Positions 53,805-63,539 of a stretch of DNA of 64,000 nucleotides are shown one piece after another (position 1 is the first letter of the stretch; every line of letters begins with the position of its first letter). The stretch covers positions 496,001-560,000 of the forward strand of contig NZ_AP019658.1 in NCBI RefSeq assembly GCF_009938225.1. Direction: 5' to 3'. The notes beneath the pieces were generated by a model. It saw only the letters and a list, made by a program, of their open reading frames with translations. It searched no databases and was not told where the DNA came from. The position numbers and the translations under genes are program-made. The stretch comes from Vibrio ponticus (GTDB taxonomy: Bacteria > Pseudomonadota > Gammaproteobacteria > Enterobacterales > Vibrionaceae).

Positions 53805-54776
53805 TTACCCTTCACTGTGATTTGTTGAACGAGTAAATCCCTCAGGGAAATACATCTTCACATAGCCAGCCGAAACCCAAACCACCAAGATAGTGGCAAT
53901 CGACAATTCAAAGAAGCCAAAGTCATGCAGCCAATGCCAACGCGGGTGATATTGTTCAAAGAAGGTGGTAAGACGATGCATCGCAATGGCGCTGATTACC
54001 GAAGGAAAGGTAACCGCAGCAATCGATGGCTGAAACTTCAAACGCATTAACCGGAAGTAACACAGATAGATCATCAGTGTCATGGTAATCGCGATACCGG
54101 CTAAAGCGCCCGTCAGAATCGGGTCTGGGTTCTTAAAGTTAACTAAGTAGGTCGCTAACGTTAGGTTAATGGGCGCTGCCATGATTGCCAGTGTTGGACG
54201 TGCTCGACGCGGTAACATCCCTTCAAATACTAATCGATAGAGTACCAGCGGCAACATAAAGAAATAGATGGTGATACAGGTGTTAACTAGGGTTTCTGAG
54301 AACACAGTATGACCAAACTGAGTGCCTGCCAACGAGCTGCTAATTAAGCCTACAGGATAGAGAAACCAACTCGGTACGATGTTTGAAATCTTAAAGTTGG
54401 TTAACTGAAAGGTAAAAAACAGCACCATCATGGTGATGTGTAGCCAAACTGCAGCAAACCAAATTGGGTAAGCAATGATTGGAGAAATAACCGCAAGATA
54501 ATCGCACAAAATCAGTAGCGCCATGCTCATTGGTGCCATTAAGCTGCCGCTAAGAGGATGACGGAGATCGGCGATAAAGATTTTAGGGTGCGTAAAGTAC
54601 TTGATGAGAACAGGAGCGAGCATAAGCGCCCCCAAGCCAGCCATAAAAGGGCGAATTGCTTCACCAATGGTTGGGACATATAGCGCCCATGCTTGACCTA
54701 AGCCAATAATGCCGAGAGCAAGAGCTGCTTGTGACGGTGGTACACCTTGAAATTGTGTCAGCCTTCTCCAGTTCAA
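53805..54776 (-). CDS. TDT-family transporter (SLAC1/TehA-like)
   Basis: A 323-residue protein with about ten hydrophobic helices (PPSQAALALGIIGLGQAWALY first, LSIATILVVWVSAGYVKMYFP last). The composition and the early G-x-G pattern fit the tellurite-resistance/dicarboxylate transporter (TDT) family. The substrate is not readable. It lies where cqsA would be expected beside cqsS. Confidence 0.82.
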   Translation of the reverse strand: MNWRRLTQFQGVPPSQAALALGIIGLGQAWALYVPTIGEAIRPFMAGLGALMLAPVLIKYFTHPKIFIADLRHPLSGSLMAPMSMALLILCDYLAVISPIIAYPIWFAAVWLHITMMVLFFTFQLTNFKISNIVPSWFLYPVGLISSSLAGTQFGHTVFSETLVNTCITIYFFMLPLVLYRLVFEGMLPRRARPTLAIMAAPINLTLATYLVNFKNPDPILTGALAGIAITMTLMIYLCYFRLMRLKFQPSIAAVTFPSVISAIAMHRLTTFFEQYHPRWHWLHDFGFFELSIATILVVWVSAGYVKMYFPEGFTRSTNHSEG

Positions 54777-54931
54777 GCCGAGCTCCTAACCTTAAATCTA
54801 TTGAATTGCGTGAGGCTGTCCATTGCCTCATTGAGTGGCGCGAATGATATCAAGCTCAATACCGTTGTGCCAATTATCAATTGGTCTATCTCAGCCTTGA
54901 TTCTCAATCGATGGGATTGATGGTCTTAATA

Positions 54932-56344
54932 TTAAGGCTGATTTTGATTGGTATCGCGTGGAAAATCCTCTTGTCTCAGTTTCTCATTTTTCAAGGTACG
55001 ATGTAGCAACTGGCTGTAAATAGGTTGCCCGCCCAATAATTGAGCAAAGATAACGGCACCTAAGCTGGTGATGATAAGCGGCAAGATTAAATAGTAGTTA
55101 TTGGTCATTTCAATCACTAACAATATCCCCGTGATTGGCGCACGTACAGTACCTGCAAACAACGCTCCCATGCCTGCAATTGCAAACATTCCCGGTGTGA
55201 TTGGCAATTCTGGGAAGAGCTGCTGGGCAATTAAGCCAAAGGCATAACCAAATAGTGTACCTAACGCGAGCATCGGGGCAAAAATACCACCAGGGGCGCC
55301 GGATGCAAAACAGAGTAGGGTAGTAAAAATGCGACCAAGGAACAGTAACAGTAGAAATGCTGCACCATACCCGCCATTAGTAATGTTCGGAATAAGCCAA
55401 ATACCACCACCAGTGAGTTCCGGCATGTATAAAAGCATTAAGCCAAAGCAGCCACCAATCATAGAGCCAGTAATTAAGTAGCGTTTACGGTCATTTTTGT
55501 GGAGGCGAATAAATAGATCTTGCGCAATTGTGACTAAGCGATTGAATACCACACCAAACATGCCGAACAGTGCACCCAGTACCAGAAATAGCCATAATGC
55601 TGATAATTCAGGGGCTTGGTATTGTGGCATGGTAATAACGGCTGCCTGTCCATTGATATAACGAAAGACAATGTTGGCAGAGACTGCCGAAATAATCACA
55701 GCTTTAATCGAAATCAAAGAGTAGCGGAATTGAGGACGCATCTCTTCAACGACAAACATAATACCAGCTAGTGGTGCGTTGAAGGCGGCAGCCAAACCGC
55801 CAGCAGCACCAGAGGCGAGCAGCGAGTGTTTGGTATCACTGTTTTTAACGCGGAAAATATCGGTCACCATACGACCGATTGCGCCGCCCATTTGTACAGT
55901 TGGACCTTCGCGACCAAGCACCATGCCAGAGCCAAGTGCTCCCATACCGCCAAAGAATTTAACCGGAAGTACGCGCCACCAGCGCACAGGGCGGATACCA
56001 TCCATTGCCCCTTCAATTTCAGGGATACCAGAGCCAGCGGCTTCAGGTGCAAAACGGTGAACAAGGTAGTAACCAACAAAGGCTAAGCCAGCACTTATCA
56101 CAAAGGCTGCGAGCCATAGTGGTAAAGCACTACCAATTTCAGATTTGAGCCAAACGGTGCGAGTTTCGGAAACAAATTGGACGGCGTGTTCAAAGTAGGT
56201 ACCGACAAAACCGGCAAGTACCCCAACTAACAGTGACATCAGCAGCACGGAAACAGGGGTTTTATCTTTAGAGAGAAACTGATTAATCGCATCTTTTGGC
56301 ACTTTTGCGAGTAAAGACTGTTTGATTTTCTCTCTATTGGTCAT
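54932..56344 (-). CDS. clcA: H+/Cl- exchange transporter ClcA
   Basis: A 470-residue CLC antiporter. Signature segments are GSGIPEIEGAMDG, GREGPTVQMGG (E146 is the gating Glu) and SGAPGGIFAPMLALG. It exchanges chloride and protons and in E. coli supports acid resistance. The C-terminus has no CBS domains. It starts at ATG 56344 and is monocistronic. Confidence 0.93.
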   Translation of the reverse strand: MTNREKIKQSLLAKVPKDAINQFLSKDKTPVSVLLMSLLVGVLAGFVGTYFEHAVQFVSETRTVWLKSEIGSALPLWLAAFVISAGLAFVGYYLVHRFAPEAAGSGIPEIEGAMDGIRPVRWWRVLPVKFFGGMGALGSGMVLGREGPTVQMGGAIGRMVTDIFRVKNSDTKHSLLASGAAGGLAAAFNAPLAGIMFVVEEMRPQFRYSLISIKAVIISAVSANIVFRYINGQAAVITMPQYQAPELSALWLFLVLGALFGMFGVVFNRLVTIAQDLFIRLHKNDRKRYLITGSMIGGCFGLMLLYMPELTGGGIWLIPNITNGGYGAAFLLLLFLGRIFTTLLCFASGAPGGIFAPMLALGTLFGYAFGLIAQQLFPELPITPGMFAIAGMGALFAGTVRAPITGILLVIEMTNNYYLILPLIITSLGAVIFAQLLGGQPIYSQLLHRTLKNEKLRQEDFPRDTNQNQP

Positions 56345-56596
56345 TCCGGTTATTACCTCTGCGAATATGGCTGTTTAGCCAGTAGTTTGAAAGGAAATAA
56401 AATTATACGCCTCTACTGATATAACTATAGCGATAAGAATGAAATATTGAATTCCAAAATTGGTTTTATTCACTGACCAAGAACTTTTTAAATGAAATAG
56501 TAGGGAATGTGAGCTGTTGCTTAATCGTGAGTTTTATTAACTGCTTATGATGAAAAAAATCTTGAACTTTTGCTGTTTTGAGCCATATTTAAAGCG
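56345..56596. other. Intergenic region upstream of clcA
   Basis: It contains the clcA promoter (minus strand) and a possible plus-strand -35 TTGAAC at 56562-56567. There is no reading frame. Confidence 0.3.
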
Positions 56597-56776
56597 TAAG
56601 GCAATCTGAATCAAAACTCGCATGGAGGAATGGCGCCTTACCTACAATTTGGATGGAATCAACATAATCATTTCGAAATCCTCGTAATATATCGGAATGC
56701 ATCAATAGACATTCTGATTCGCAGACTCACGATTGAGTAACGAGGGAGAAGGCGCGCTTTAATAGTGCGCCTTTTG
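56597..56776 (+). ncRNA. Candidate small RNA upstream of the CobW-type gene
   Basis: Between clcA (other strand) and the CobW-like gene, no protein is encoded, yet a strong plus-strand terminator ends at 56776. A weak promoter (TTGAAC, then TATTTA about 18 bases later) would give an RNA of about 180 nt. It carries several GGA motifs (GGAGGAA, TTGGATGGAAT, GGGAGA) that could bind CsrA, but far fewer than CsrB. No known sRNA is recognised. Confidence 0.35.
56750..56776 (+). terminator. Strong intrinsic terminator
   Basis: AAGGCGCGCT and AGTGCGCCTT form a 10-bp stem (one G:T pair) with loop TTAAT, then TTTT. Confidence 0.85.
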
Positions 56777-56845
56777 TCATCTAGGCTCTCGACGTTGCTC
56801 GCTTTTCAACGATATACTCACCGATATATCATTTGGAGAAATATC

Positions 56846-57829
56846 ATGACATCGAGAGTCCCAACCAACATCATTACTGGTTTTTTAGGTGTTGGTAAAA
56901 CCACCACGATTCTTAACTTATTAAAGAATAAGCCGCAGAACGAAAACTGGGCTGTACTAGTGAATGAGTTTGGTGAGATTGGCATTGATGGTGCCATGAT
57001 GACCGAGCAAGGGGCGATGATTAAGGAAGTGCCTGGTGGTTGCATGTGTTGCACTGCGGGTGTGCCAATGTCGGTGGGTATTAATGCTCTGCTTCGTCAA
57101 AAGCCGGATCGTTTGATCATCGAACCAACAGGTTTAGGGCATCCAAAGCAAGTGATTGCGACCTTGACTTCAGAACAGTATGAAAACTACGTCGATTTGA
57201 AAGCGACGATTGCGCTGGTAGACCCGCGTAATCTATCGAATGAAAAATATACCTCAAATCAGAACTTCAATGACCAGCTTGATAGTGCCGATGTAGTGAT
57301 TGGTAATAAAGTTGATTTGTGCCATAGCAACGACATCGATGTATTCAGCAGTTGGGTGACTGAACAGCAGCCGCCGAAGGTCTTTAGTAAGTTGGTGCAA
57401 AATGGCGAACTGCCTTTAGAAATCTTGGATATCGAGCGAGTATTCGGTGGTGCATCAAGCCATATCGAGCACCATCACCATCATCACGCAAGTTTAGAGC
57501 CGCAATTTGAACTGCCACCGGGTGAAGCTTTCATTCGTCGCGAGAACAAAGGGCAGGGTTATTTTAGTTGTGGTTGGCTATTCGGTGCAGAGTATGAGTT
57601 TAATTTTGATGAATTATTCTCAATGCTTTCAGCTTTAACGGCTGAGCGCGTAAAAGCAGTCGTGAATACTGACCAAGGTTGTTATGCATTTAACGTTGCA
57701 AATGGTGTGGTTTCCGTTAACCAAATGAGCCTAGCAGGTTTTGAGTCTCGTCTAGAAGTGATCGACTCTCAGTTAATGCCTTGGGATCAACTAGAACAAA
57801 TTTTAGTGAAATTAGCAGGCATTCAATAA
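56846..57829 (+). CDS. CobW/YjiA-type metal-chaperone GTPase
   Basis: A 327-residue G3E GTPase. Motifs are GFLGVGKTT (P-loop), VNEFGEIGIDG, the metal-binding GGCMCC (CxCC), EPTGLGHP and GNKVDL. A histidine run, EHHHHHHAS, lies before the C-terminal CobW_C domain and is likely to bind zinc or another metal. Members deliver metals to enzymes or act in zinc starvation. The start is ATG 56846 after TGGAGAA; the frame is open 81 bases further upstream but lacks a ribosome site. A Zur box was looked for but not seen. Confidence 0.9.
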   Translation: MTSRVPTNIITGFLGVGKTTTILNLLKNKPQNENWAVLVNEFGEIGIDGAMMTEQGAMIKEVPGGCMCCTAGVPMSVGINALLRQKPDRLIIEPTGLGHPKQVIATLTSEQYENYVDLKATIALVDPRNLSNEKYTSNQNFNDQLDSADVVIGNKVDLCHSNDIDVFSSWVTEQQPPKVFSKLVQNGELPLEILDIERVFGGASSHIEHHHHHHASLEPQFELPPGEAFIRRENKGQGYFSCGWLFGAEYEFNFDELFSMLSALTAERVKAVVNTDQGCYAFNVANGVVSVNQMSLAGFESRLEVIDSQLMPWDQLEQILVKLAGIQ

Positions 57830-57844
57830 AGTGTGCAGATAAAA

Positions 57845-57865
57845 AAGGGGACTTAACGTCCCCTT
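57845..57865. terminator. Bidirectional terminator
   Basis: AAGGGGAC and GTCCCCTT with a 5-base loop. The minus strand has a six-T run after it; it lies between convergent genes. Confidence 0.82.
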
Positions 57866-57902
57866 ACTATACTCAAACACTTTGAGATTACTTGAGCATA
57901 TA

Positions 57903-58847
57903 TTAGCGCTTGTTGCGCAGGTAACGCTTACGGCGTTCTTCTTTGCGCTTAGCCTTTTCTTCTGCACGACGAGTTGCTTCAATTTCAACTTGAACTAACT
58001 CTTCCGTGATCATTTCAGGGCGCTCTAATGTCACCTGACCTAAAGTACCGCCACGCAGTTCGTGCAGCAGGATCTCTGACACTTTGTGCAGGTCAACACG
58101 TCCACCAGAACGAAGTGCACCGCGACGACGACCGATCTCTTCCATAATTTCTACGTCAGATTCTGGCAGCTCATCAATTTGGTAACGTTCTTTAAGTAGA
58201 TCTGGATACGCTTGGGCTAAGTACTCTACCGTGTAGAATGCCACTTCATCGTACTCCATCGCCGTATCTTTTACCGCACCAGTTGCGGCAAGGCGGAAAC
58301 CACTGTGCGGGTTCTCCACTTTTGGCCACAAAATCCCAGGAGTATCTGAAAGTACAATACCATTTTGTAGGTTGATACGTTGTTGGCGACGCGTTACTGC
58401 TGGTTGGTTACCTGTTACTGCGATAGTACGACCAGCGAGAGTATTGATGATGGTGGATTTACCTACGTTAGGAATGCCCATGATCATGGTGCGAATGTTT
58501 TTACCAATCTCTTCGCGGTGCGGTGCCAGTTTGCGGCAAAGTTCGAGAATTTTTTGCACTTCTTGAGGTTGAGAGGTGGTAATAGCCATCGCTTTAACGT
58601 TGCTTTCCTTCTCCAGATGGTCAATCCAAAGTTGAGTCATCTCAGGATCCGCAAGATCGCGTTTGTTCAGTACTTTTACTACTGGCTTGTCGCCACGCAG
58701 CTCTGAAATCATTGGGTTTTCACTACTGAATGGAATACGAGCATCAAGCACTTCGATAATCACATCGATCTGAGGGATCGCTTCTGCAATCTCCTTTTGT
58801 GCTTTGTGCATGTGGCCCGGAAACCATTGGATAGAGTTATTAACCAT
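57903..58847 (-). CDS. Ribosome-biogenesis GTPase YlqF/RbgA-like
   Basis: A 314-residue circularly permuted GTPase. The order G4 (NKRD), G1 (GIPNVGKST), G3 (DTPG) is diagnostic. The N-terminus is WFPGHMHKA as in YlqF. The C-terminus is very basic (RRAEEKAKRKEERRKRYLRNKR in two pieces), fitting rRNA or ribosome contact. In Bacillus, RbgA matures the 50S subunit; the role in Vibrio is inferred. It is monocistronic. Confidence 0.9.
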   Translation of the reverse strand: MVNNSIQWFPGHMHKAQKEIAEAIPQIDVIIEVLDARIPFSSENPMISELRGDKPVVKVLNKRDLADPEMTQLWIDHLEKESNVKAMAITTSQPQEVQKILELCRKLAPHREEIGKNIRTMIMGIPNVGKSTIINTLAGRTIAVTGNQPAVTRRQQRINLQNGIVLSDTPGILWPKVENPHSGFRLAATGAVKDTAMEYDEVAFYTVEYLAQAYPDLLKERYQIDELPESDVEIMEEIGRRRGALRSGGRVDLHKVSEILLHELRGGTLGQVTLERPEMITEELVQVEIEATRRAEEKAKRKEERRKRYLRNKR

Positions 58848-58906
58848 TTGTATCTAATACCTTTATTTTGTCTATTCTAACCGTTTTTACCTAGATACTA
58901 ACCGCC

Positions 58907-59188
58907 ATGTATGCAGCCATTGTAATCAATCAGGTTAAACTGGTTGAGGTCTTTCGATATTGTACCACTTTTCATCGCAGGATCGTCTTTTGTCTGCAAG
59001 TAACTAAATTTTGGTGTTTTCATTTATCAGATCTCTCATTGTCCGATAGCGATTTTACTCGCCTGAGTGCACGCCTCGACGAGATTCGTGGTGAAAGATC
59101 AACGGGTAAAAATGAGGATGAGCACAGTCTAGGTATTACGATTGTTGAAGGCTGCGTGCGTAACCAAAGCAGTTATCTGGTGTTCTGA
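58907..59188 (+). CDS. Doubtful small ORF
   Basis: 93 codons starting at ATG 58907. There is no recognisable domain, the composition is mixed with several Cys, and the ribosome site is poor. It lies in a stretch of about 650 bases without a confirmed gene. It may be a small accessory gene or noise. Confidence 0.2.
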   Translation: MYAAIVINQVKLVEVFRYCTTFHRRIVFCLQVTKFWCFHLSDLSLSDSDFTRLSARLDEIRGERSTGKNEDEHSLGITIVEGCVRNQSSYLVF

Positions 59189-59501
59189 TAGCCGTAATGA
59201 TCAGCAATATGCAAAACCTCAACTTCCCGAGTGTTGAGGTGTGGCATAGCGTTTCCCCGAAATCAGGCAGCAAAAATAGTAGTCATAAGTTACATATTTC
59301 AGATTAAATTTGATATTTGTCGCAACTATGGGGCTTTGCCAATTGGACAAGCAATTAAGTTTGCTGAGATTTATTGATTTGTTGCTATTGATGGTAGGTT
59401 AAAAGCGTGAGGAATAGTGCTAATACAGCAATGAAGCATTCTCATTACTGGTTAGATACCAATTCCTTTTAGAAGTTGGAGCGTCAATAAGGATTGTTAA
59501 C
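59189..59501. other. Intergenic region
   Basis: AT-rich; no gene, terminator or structured element that I can support. A possible AAGGA ribosome site at 59489-59493 precedes a TTG-initiated ORF. Confidence 0.3.
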
Positions 59502-59714
59502 TTGAAACAGAGTAAAAGTGAATTCTGGTCGGGTGAAGAGTACGATGTTCAGTATGCAGATCGTTATTCACATGAAATAGCACTATTGCAGAAAATTGCG
59601 ATTGAACAAAACGCCAAGAGTCATTTACGTATCAAATACTGTTATTCCAATTGGCAGAGGTCGCCATATGAAGACGGGGTGAATAATTGTGTTTGTGTTA
59701 TTCAGCCAATTTAG
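59502..59714 (+). CDS. Doubtful small ORF
   Basis: 70 codons from a TTG at 59502, preceded by AAGGA. The product is hydrophilic (KQSKSEFWSGEEYDVQYADRY) with no known family. Coding status is uncertain. Confidence 0.25.
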   Translation: MKQSKSEFWSGEEYDVQYADRYSHEIALLQKIAIEQNAKSHLRIKYCYSNWQRSPYEDGVNNCVCVIQPI

Positions 59715-59774
59715 ATCTGGCGTATTTTAATGCTGAATTATGGTATAGCGAGATGCAAAGTAGGTAATTATTTC

Positions 59775-60200
59775 ATGAATCGTAATTTAATTATGGCAGC
59801 AATTAGCTGTTTTTTGGCTGCCCTAGCACATATTGGTTGTATCTTTTTTGGAGCGGACTGGTACCGTTTTTTTGGTGCAGGAGAGGAGATGGCGCAAATG
59901 GCAGAGCAAGGTCTTTGGTATCCTACTGTTGTGACTTTGACCATATCTCTAGCTCTGACAACTTGGGGGATATTCGCCCTATCTGGTGCTGGAGTGATTA
60001 GAAAGCTTCCTTTTACACAGTATGTATTAGTAATAATCGCCAGTGTGTTTATTGTCCGAGCAGTTGCGTTTGTGGCTTTAATGCCGCGGTTTCCAGAAAA
60101 CTCGCTTGTGTTTTGGCTAGTCAGTTCAAGTATTTGCTTGGTAATTGGGCTGTTGTTTGCCATCGGCGTAGGACAGCAATGGCGCACCTTGAATAATTAA
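59775..60200 (+). CDS. Small membrane protein, four predicted helices
   Basis: 141 residues from ATG 59775. It has four hydrophobic helices (LIMAAISCFLAALAHIGCIF, VVTLTISLALTTWGIFAL, YVLVIIASVFIVRAVAFVAL, VFWLVSSSICLVIGLLFAIG). This is the general layout of small DUF-type inner-membrane proteins. There is no catalytic motif. The stop is 51 bases before the acetyltransferase gene, so joint transcription is possible. Confidence 0.7.
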   Translation: MNRNLIMAAISCFLAALAHIGCIFFGADWYRFFGAGEEMAQMAEQGLWYPTVVTLTISLALTTWGIFALSGAGVIRKLPFTQYVLVIIASVFIVRAVAFVALMPRFPENSLVFWLVSSSICLVIGLLFAIGVGQQWRTLNN

Positions 60201-60251
60201 CCCCCATTGCATTAGATACGTCGGTCAGTATCACTATTTTAAGGATTATTC

Positions 60252-60725
60252 ATGGAAACGACACTATTAACGGATCATCAAGCTGACATTAATAAAATAG
60301 CGCGTTGGTACTACAAAGAGTGGTCTCACATTGCCCCCAATATTACAGAGGAAATGGTCCGAGACTCGGTTGCGAGTAAAGCAAATAAGTTAAATGGGAT
60401 GCCATTAGCATTAGTTGTTCGTTGCGATAATCAACTGGTGGGTGTTGCTGAGTTAAAATTTCACGAAAACAAAAATTACCCACAATATGAGCATTGGCTT
60501 GGTGGTGTTTATGTTGACCAAGCATACCGAGGTCGCGGTATTGCCACTCAATTAGTCACTGCAGCCAAAGAGAAAGCAGTCAGTCTGGGTGTTGAAGAGC
60601 TCTATTTACAGTGCGAAAGTCATAATATAGGTCTGTATAAAAATCAGGGCTTTGTAGAGCTTCATGCAGCAGAGCATCATCTCGTTACTACGACTATTAT
60701 GGTGTGGCAGCCGAGTCAATCATAA
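60252..60725 (+). CDS. GNAT-family N-acetyltransferase
   Basis: A 157-residue GNAT protein. The acetyl-CoA loop is YRGRGIATQLV (R/QxxGxG/A), preceded by the beta4 strand GGVYVDQAY and followed by LYLQCESHNIGLYKNQGFVE, typical of the fold's C-terminal half. The substrate is unknown. The start ATG at 60252 follows AAGGATT. Confidence 0.87.
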   Translation: METTLLTDHQADINKIARWYYKEWSHIAPNITEEMVRDSVASKANKLNGMPLALVVRCDNQLVGVAELKFHENKNYPQYEHWLGGVYVDQAYRGRGIATQLVTAAKEKAVSLGVEELYLQCESHNIGLYKNQGFVELHAAEHHLVTTTIMVWQPSQS

Positions 60726-60744
60726 GTGAGCTCCACAATAGGTT

Positions 60745-60812
60745 GGCTGTTGTGCTTGATCAGTAGACAACAGCCCATTTGGTAGGATTGAGTTTTGTTA
60801 CCTCACTCAATC
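60745..60812. terminator. Two stem-loops between convergent genes
   Basis: GGCTGTTGT/ACAACAGCC (60745-60775) and GATTGAGT/ACTCAATC (60786-60812) are perfect stems between the GNAT and hydrolase genes. Neither has a good T run; the second overlaps the hydrolase stop. Confidence 0.5.
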
Positions 60813-61430
60813 TAAATGTTCAAAGCAGTCATGCTTAATAAAGTAATCAATTTGCTTGGGCACGAACGAATTGTATATCAAGCTGGTATGGGTACTTGGG
60901 CTAAGGATATGGTCTGTCATGCCTTCGATTTTGGTCTCTTCTACCGTCACTGTTCCATCAGAAAGCATGGATTGATCCATTCCAAACAGTGCTCGAGCAC
61001 CGAGTGGAATTGTGCCAGCAATGCAGCCTAGCTTTTGCTTAAAATCCCAAAGATCATCATGCAGGTTTAGACCATGTAGCGGAGAGTTACCAAGCATACC
61101 GCCAATACCTAACTGCTGCATGCGCTCGACAATTGAAGCCCCTCTTATCGGGCTACCGATAGCGACGACGTGGCTAATGCTTTTAAGGTTTGGTTGCCTA
61201 TCATTTAAGTAAGCTTTGATGATGAGTCCACCTAAACTGTGTCCGACTAAAACATTGGTTTGGTCAGCGTCGAGTGCACAGTCGATTTTCTCAAAAACGC
61301 GTTGTTTGTCGATCGCAACCGTGTTGTAGGTCAGAACTTGAGTTTGATAGCCTAATTTACGCAGTTTATGACTCAATGGCTGCATGACTAATCCATGCAT
61401 ATACAAACCGTGCAAAATAATGATTTTCAT
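60807..61430 (-). CDS. Alpha/beta-hydrolase, lipase-like
   Basis: A 207-residue hydrolase. The nucleophile elbow is VGHSLGGL, the oxyanion HG is near the N-terminus (ILHGLYMHG), and a late DHILSPSTHTSLI supplies the catalytic His. There is no signal peptide, so it is cytoplasmic. It is probably an esterase or lipase acting on a small ester. The ATG at 61430 follows GAGGTG; a GTG at 61436 is less likely. Confidence 0.83.
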   Translation of the reverse strand: MKIIILHGLYMHGLVMQPLSHKLRKLGYQTQVLTYNTVAIDKQRVFEKIDCALDADQTNVLVGHSLGGLIIKAYLNDRQPNLKSISHVVAIGSPIRGASIVERMQQLGIGGMLGNSPLHGLNLHDDLWDFKQKLGCIAGTIPLGARALFGMDQSMLSDGTVTVEETKIEGMTDHILSPSTHTSLIYNSFVPKQIDYFIKHDCFEHLD

Positions 61431-61687
61431 CGCCACCTCAACTACTTCCGTACAACATCAACCAGAAATTATAAAGATTGCCAAGCACTAACGCTAGGGG
61501 CGGTGTCGCGAATATTAGCTCGAAAATACAGTGGTGAGATAACGGGATAAGTATCGATGAAAAGTTGGCACTGATGTTCGTGAGGGAGCGAAAGTAGAGA
61601 GCACAATCGCAGTCTTGTCGGACGTAATGAACACCAGTGCCAATTTGGTAGGTCAAGCGCTGCGGCTTAAAACAGCGCCTTTACAAA
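61431..61687. other. Intergenic region
   Basis: No supported gene. A stem GCGCTG/CAGCGC near 61655-61680 lies just after the lactate-permease stop and may help termination. Confidence 0.35.
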
Positions 61688-63379
61688 TTACTTCATTAGT
61701 ACATCAGTAAATTGGAAACCATAGATAATGATTAAGCCAATGATGCCCGTCATCACCAAGTAGTAGAATGTTGGGAGAACTGTCTTACGTAAGGTGGCAC
61801 CTTCACGACCCAGTAGCCCCACGGTTGCAGAGGCTGCGACCACATTGTGAATCGCAATCATATTACCCGCCGCAGCGCCTACAGCTTGTAATGCAACAAC
61901 CACAACACTAGAGATAGTAAGCGTTTGTGCTACCTCAAATTGGAATTGGCTAAACATCATGTTTGAGACCGTGTTAGAGCCCGCAATAAACGCACCCAGC
62001 GCGCCAACGGTCGCACTTAAGGCTGGGAAAGCAGAGCCAACAATGCCAGCGGCAAAGTTCGCCGTTGTTACCGGCATACTGGCGAGATCTGCACCATTAA
62101 CGCCTGAATTGATGAAGATACGCACCATAGGGATAGTAAACAGCAGTACGAAACCAGCACCAATCAAAGTTTTACTTGATTCAGTAAATGCCGCGCCCAG
62201 TGGTTTTAAGCTTTTCGCTTGCATTAATACCGCGACTAGAGCAACGAATACCAGGATACCACCAGGCAGGTAAAGCGGTTGAATTGCCGTGCTAATCCCT
62301 GTTTCACCGAGGATATTAGTGAACGACACACTGACACTGGTTAACATGGTTTTAAATTCAGTGCTGACACGGCTTGCCACTAGAACAACCGCTAACAAAA
62401 CGTAAGGCGCCCATGCCATCACTAAGCTCATTGGCTTACTTTGGTTATCTTTTAAATCAATTTTCAGTGAGCCTAACCATTCTGCTGGCCATCTATCTTC
62501 AGATTCGAAATCCCATTTGGTTTTTGGTACTAAAAAGCCCTTTTTCGCTGCTGAAACGACAATAGCGAGACCAAATAGACCGCCAATCAGTGATGGAAAC
62601 TCTGCGCCTAAAAATACGCCCGTTAACGCGTAAGGAACGGTAAATGCTATGCCAGCAAATAGCGCAAACGGCAGAATATCCAGACCTTCACGCCAGCTTT
62701 TATTTTTACCGAAAAAGCGGGTCAGCATCATAGCCATGAGGACAGGGATTAAGGTACCAACAATCGCATGAATAATTGCCACGCTAGAGGTGATTTGCTG
62801 TAGGTAGGCATTCCAAGTGGAGCCATTTTCAATCAGAGCATTACCAATACCGTGAGTATCCAGACCTTTATTCACCCCGACGATGATAGGTGTGCCGACC
62901 GCGCCAAACGAAACTGGCGTGGACTGAATCATCATGCCCATTAAAACCGCTGCAAGCGCAGGGAAGCCAATCGCGACTAATAGTGGGGCGGCGATGGCTG
63001 CAGGAGTACCAAAGCCAGAAGCACCTTCGATAAATGAGCCAAAACACCAAGCGATGATGATGGCTTGGACACGGCGATCTTCTGAGATGTCGGTAAAGCC
63101 GTTACGAATAGTGGTGATCGCACCGGTGTGTTTAAGAGTGTTAAGTAAGAAGATAGCGCCAAACACAATCCACAGCACCGATACGGTAATACCGAGTCCT
63201 TGGAAAATCGAGGCAAACACACGGGTTGGTGACATATCCCAGAGGAGTATTGCAATGAATACGGTTAAAGCAAATGCAATCGGCATGGCTCTTTTCGCTG
63301 GCCAGTTAAGGCCAACCAATAGTATTGCCGCCACCACAATCGGTGAGAATGCGGCTAGGGCAAGTAGGGTTTCATTCAT
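61688..63379 (-). CDS. lldP: L-lactate permease
   Basis: A 563-residue lactate permease with about twelve to fourteen helices. Family blocks [34 protein letters not shown] and [13 protein letters not shown] are visible. It imports lactate or glycolate with protons. No lactate dehydrogenase gene lies in the window, and the divergent LysR gene is the likely regulator. The start is ATG 63379 after GGAAATT. Confidence 0.9.
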   Translation of the reverse strand: MNETLLALAAFSPIVVAAILLVGLNWPAKRAMPIAFALTVFIAILLWDMSPTRVFASIFQGLGITVSVLWIVFGAIFLLNTLKHTGAITTIRNGFTDISEDRRVQAIIIAWCFGSFIEGASGFGTPAAIAAPLLVAIGFPALAAVLMGMMIQSTPVSFGAVGTPIIVGVNKGLDTHGIGNALIENGSTWNAYLQQITSSVAIIHAIVGTLIPVLMAMMLTRFFGKNKSWREGLDILPFALFAGIAFTVPYALTGVFLGAEFPSLIGGLFGLAIVVSAAKKGFLVPKTKWDFESEDRWPAEWLGSLKIDLKDNQSKPMSLVMAWAPYVLLAVVLVASRVSTEFKTMLTSVSVSFTNILGETGISTAIQPLYLPGGILVFVALVAVLMQAKSLKPLGAAFTESSKTLIGAGFVLLFTIPMVRIFINSGVNGADLASMPVTTANFAAGIVGSAFPALSATVGALGAFIAGSNTVSNMMFSQFQFEVAQTLTISSVVVVALQAVGAAAGNMIAIHNVVAASATVGLLGREGATLRKTVLPTFYYLVMTGIIGLIIIYGFQFTDVLMK

Positions 63380-63539
63380 AGGGAAATTCCTTTCTCGGGC
63401 AGAATAATCAAATGCTGACGAATGGTTTTTAGTTATATTTATTGTGATTTTGGTGTTAATTGGATGTGAATGTTACGCTTTATTTTTTGTTAATATAGGG
63501 AGATAATGAAAATTATTAGTTCCAAAAATGGTGTAATAA

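Noticed and set aside
55779..56086. Two plus-strand ORFs opposite clcA
   Set aside because: Antisense to conserved ClC motifs; composition reflects the other strand.
56597..56776. CsrB-type RNA
   Set aside because: Only a few GGA motifs are present against the many expected, so it is kept only as an unassigned candidate sRNA.
57460..57490. Histidine-codon run in the CobW-like gene as a tag or artefact
   Set aside because: His-rich insertions before the CobW_C domain are normal in metal-chaperone GTPases.
62934..63407. 157-codon ORF opposite lldP
   Set aside because: Antisense shadow of the clear lactate-permease gene; no domain or ribosome site.
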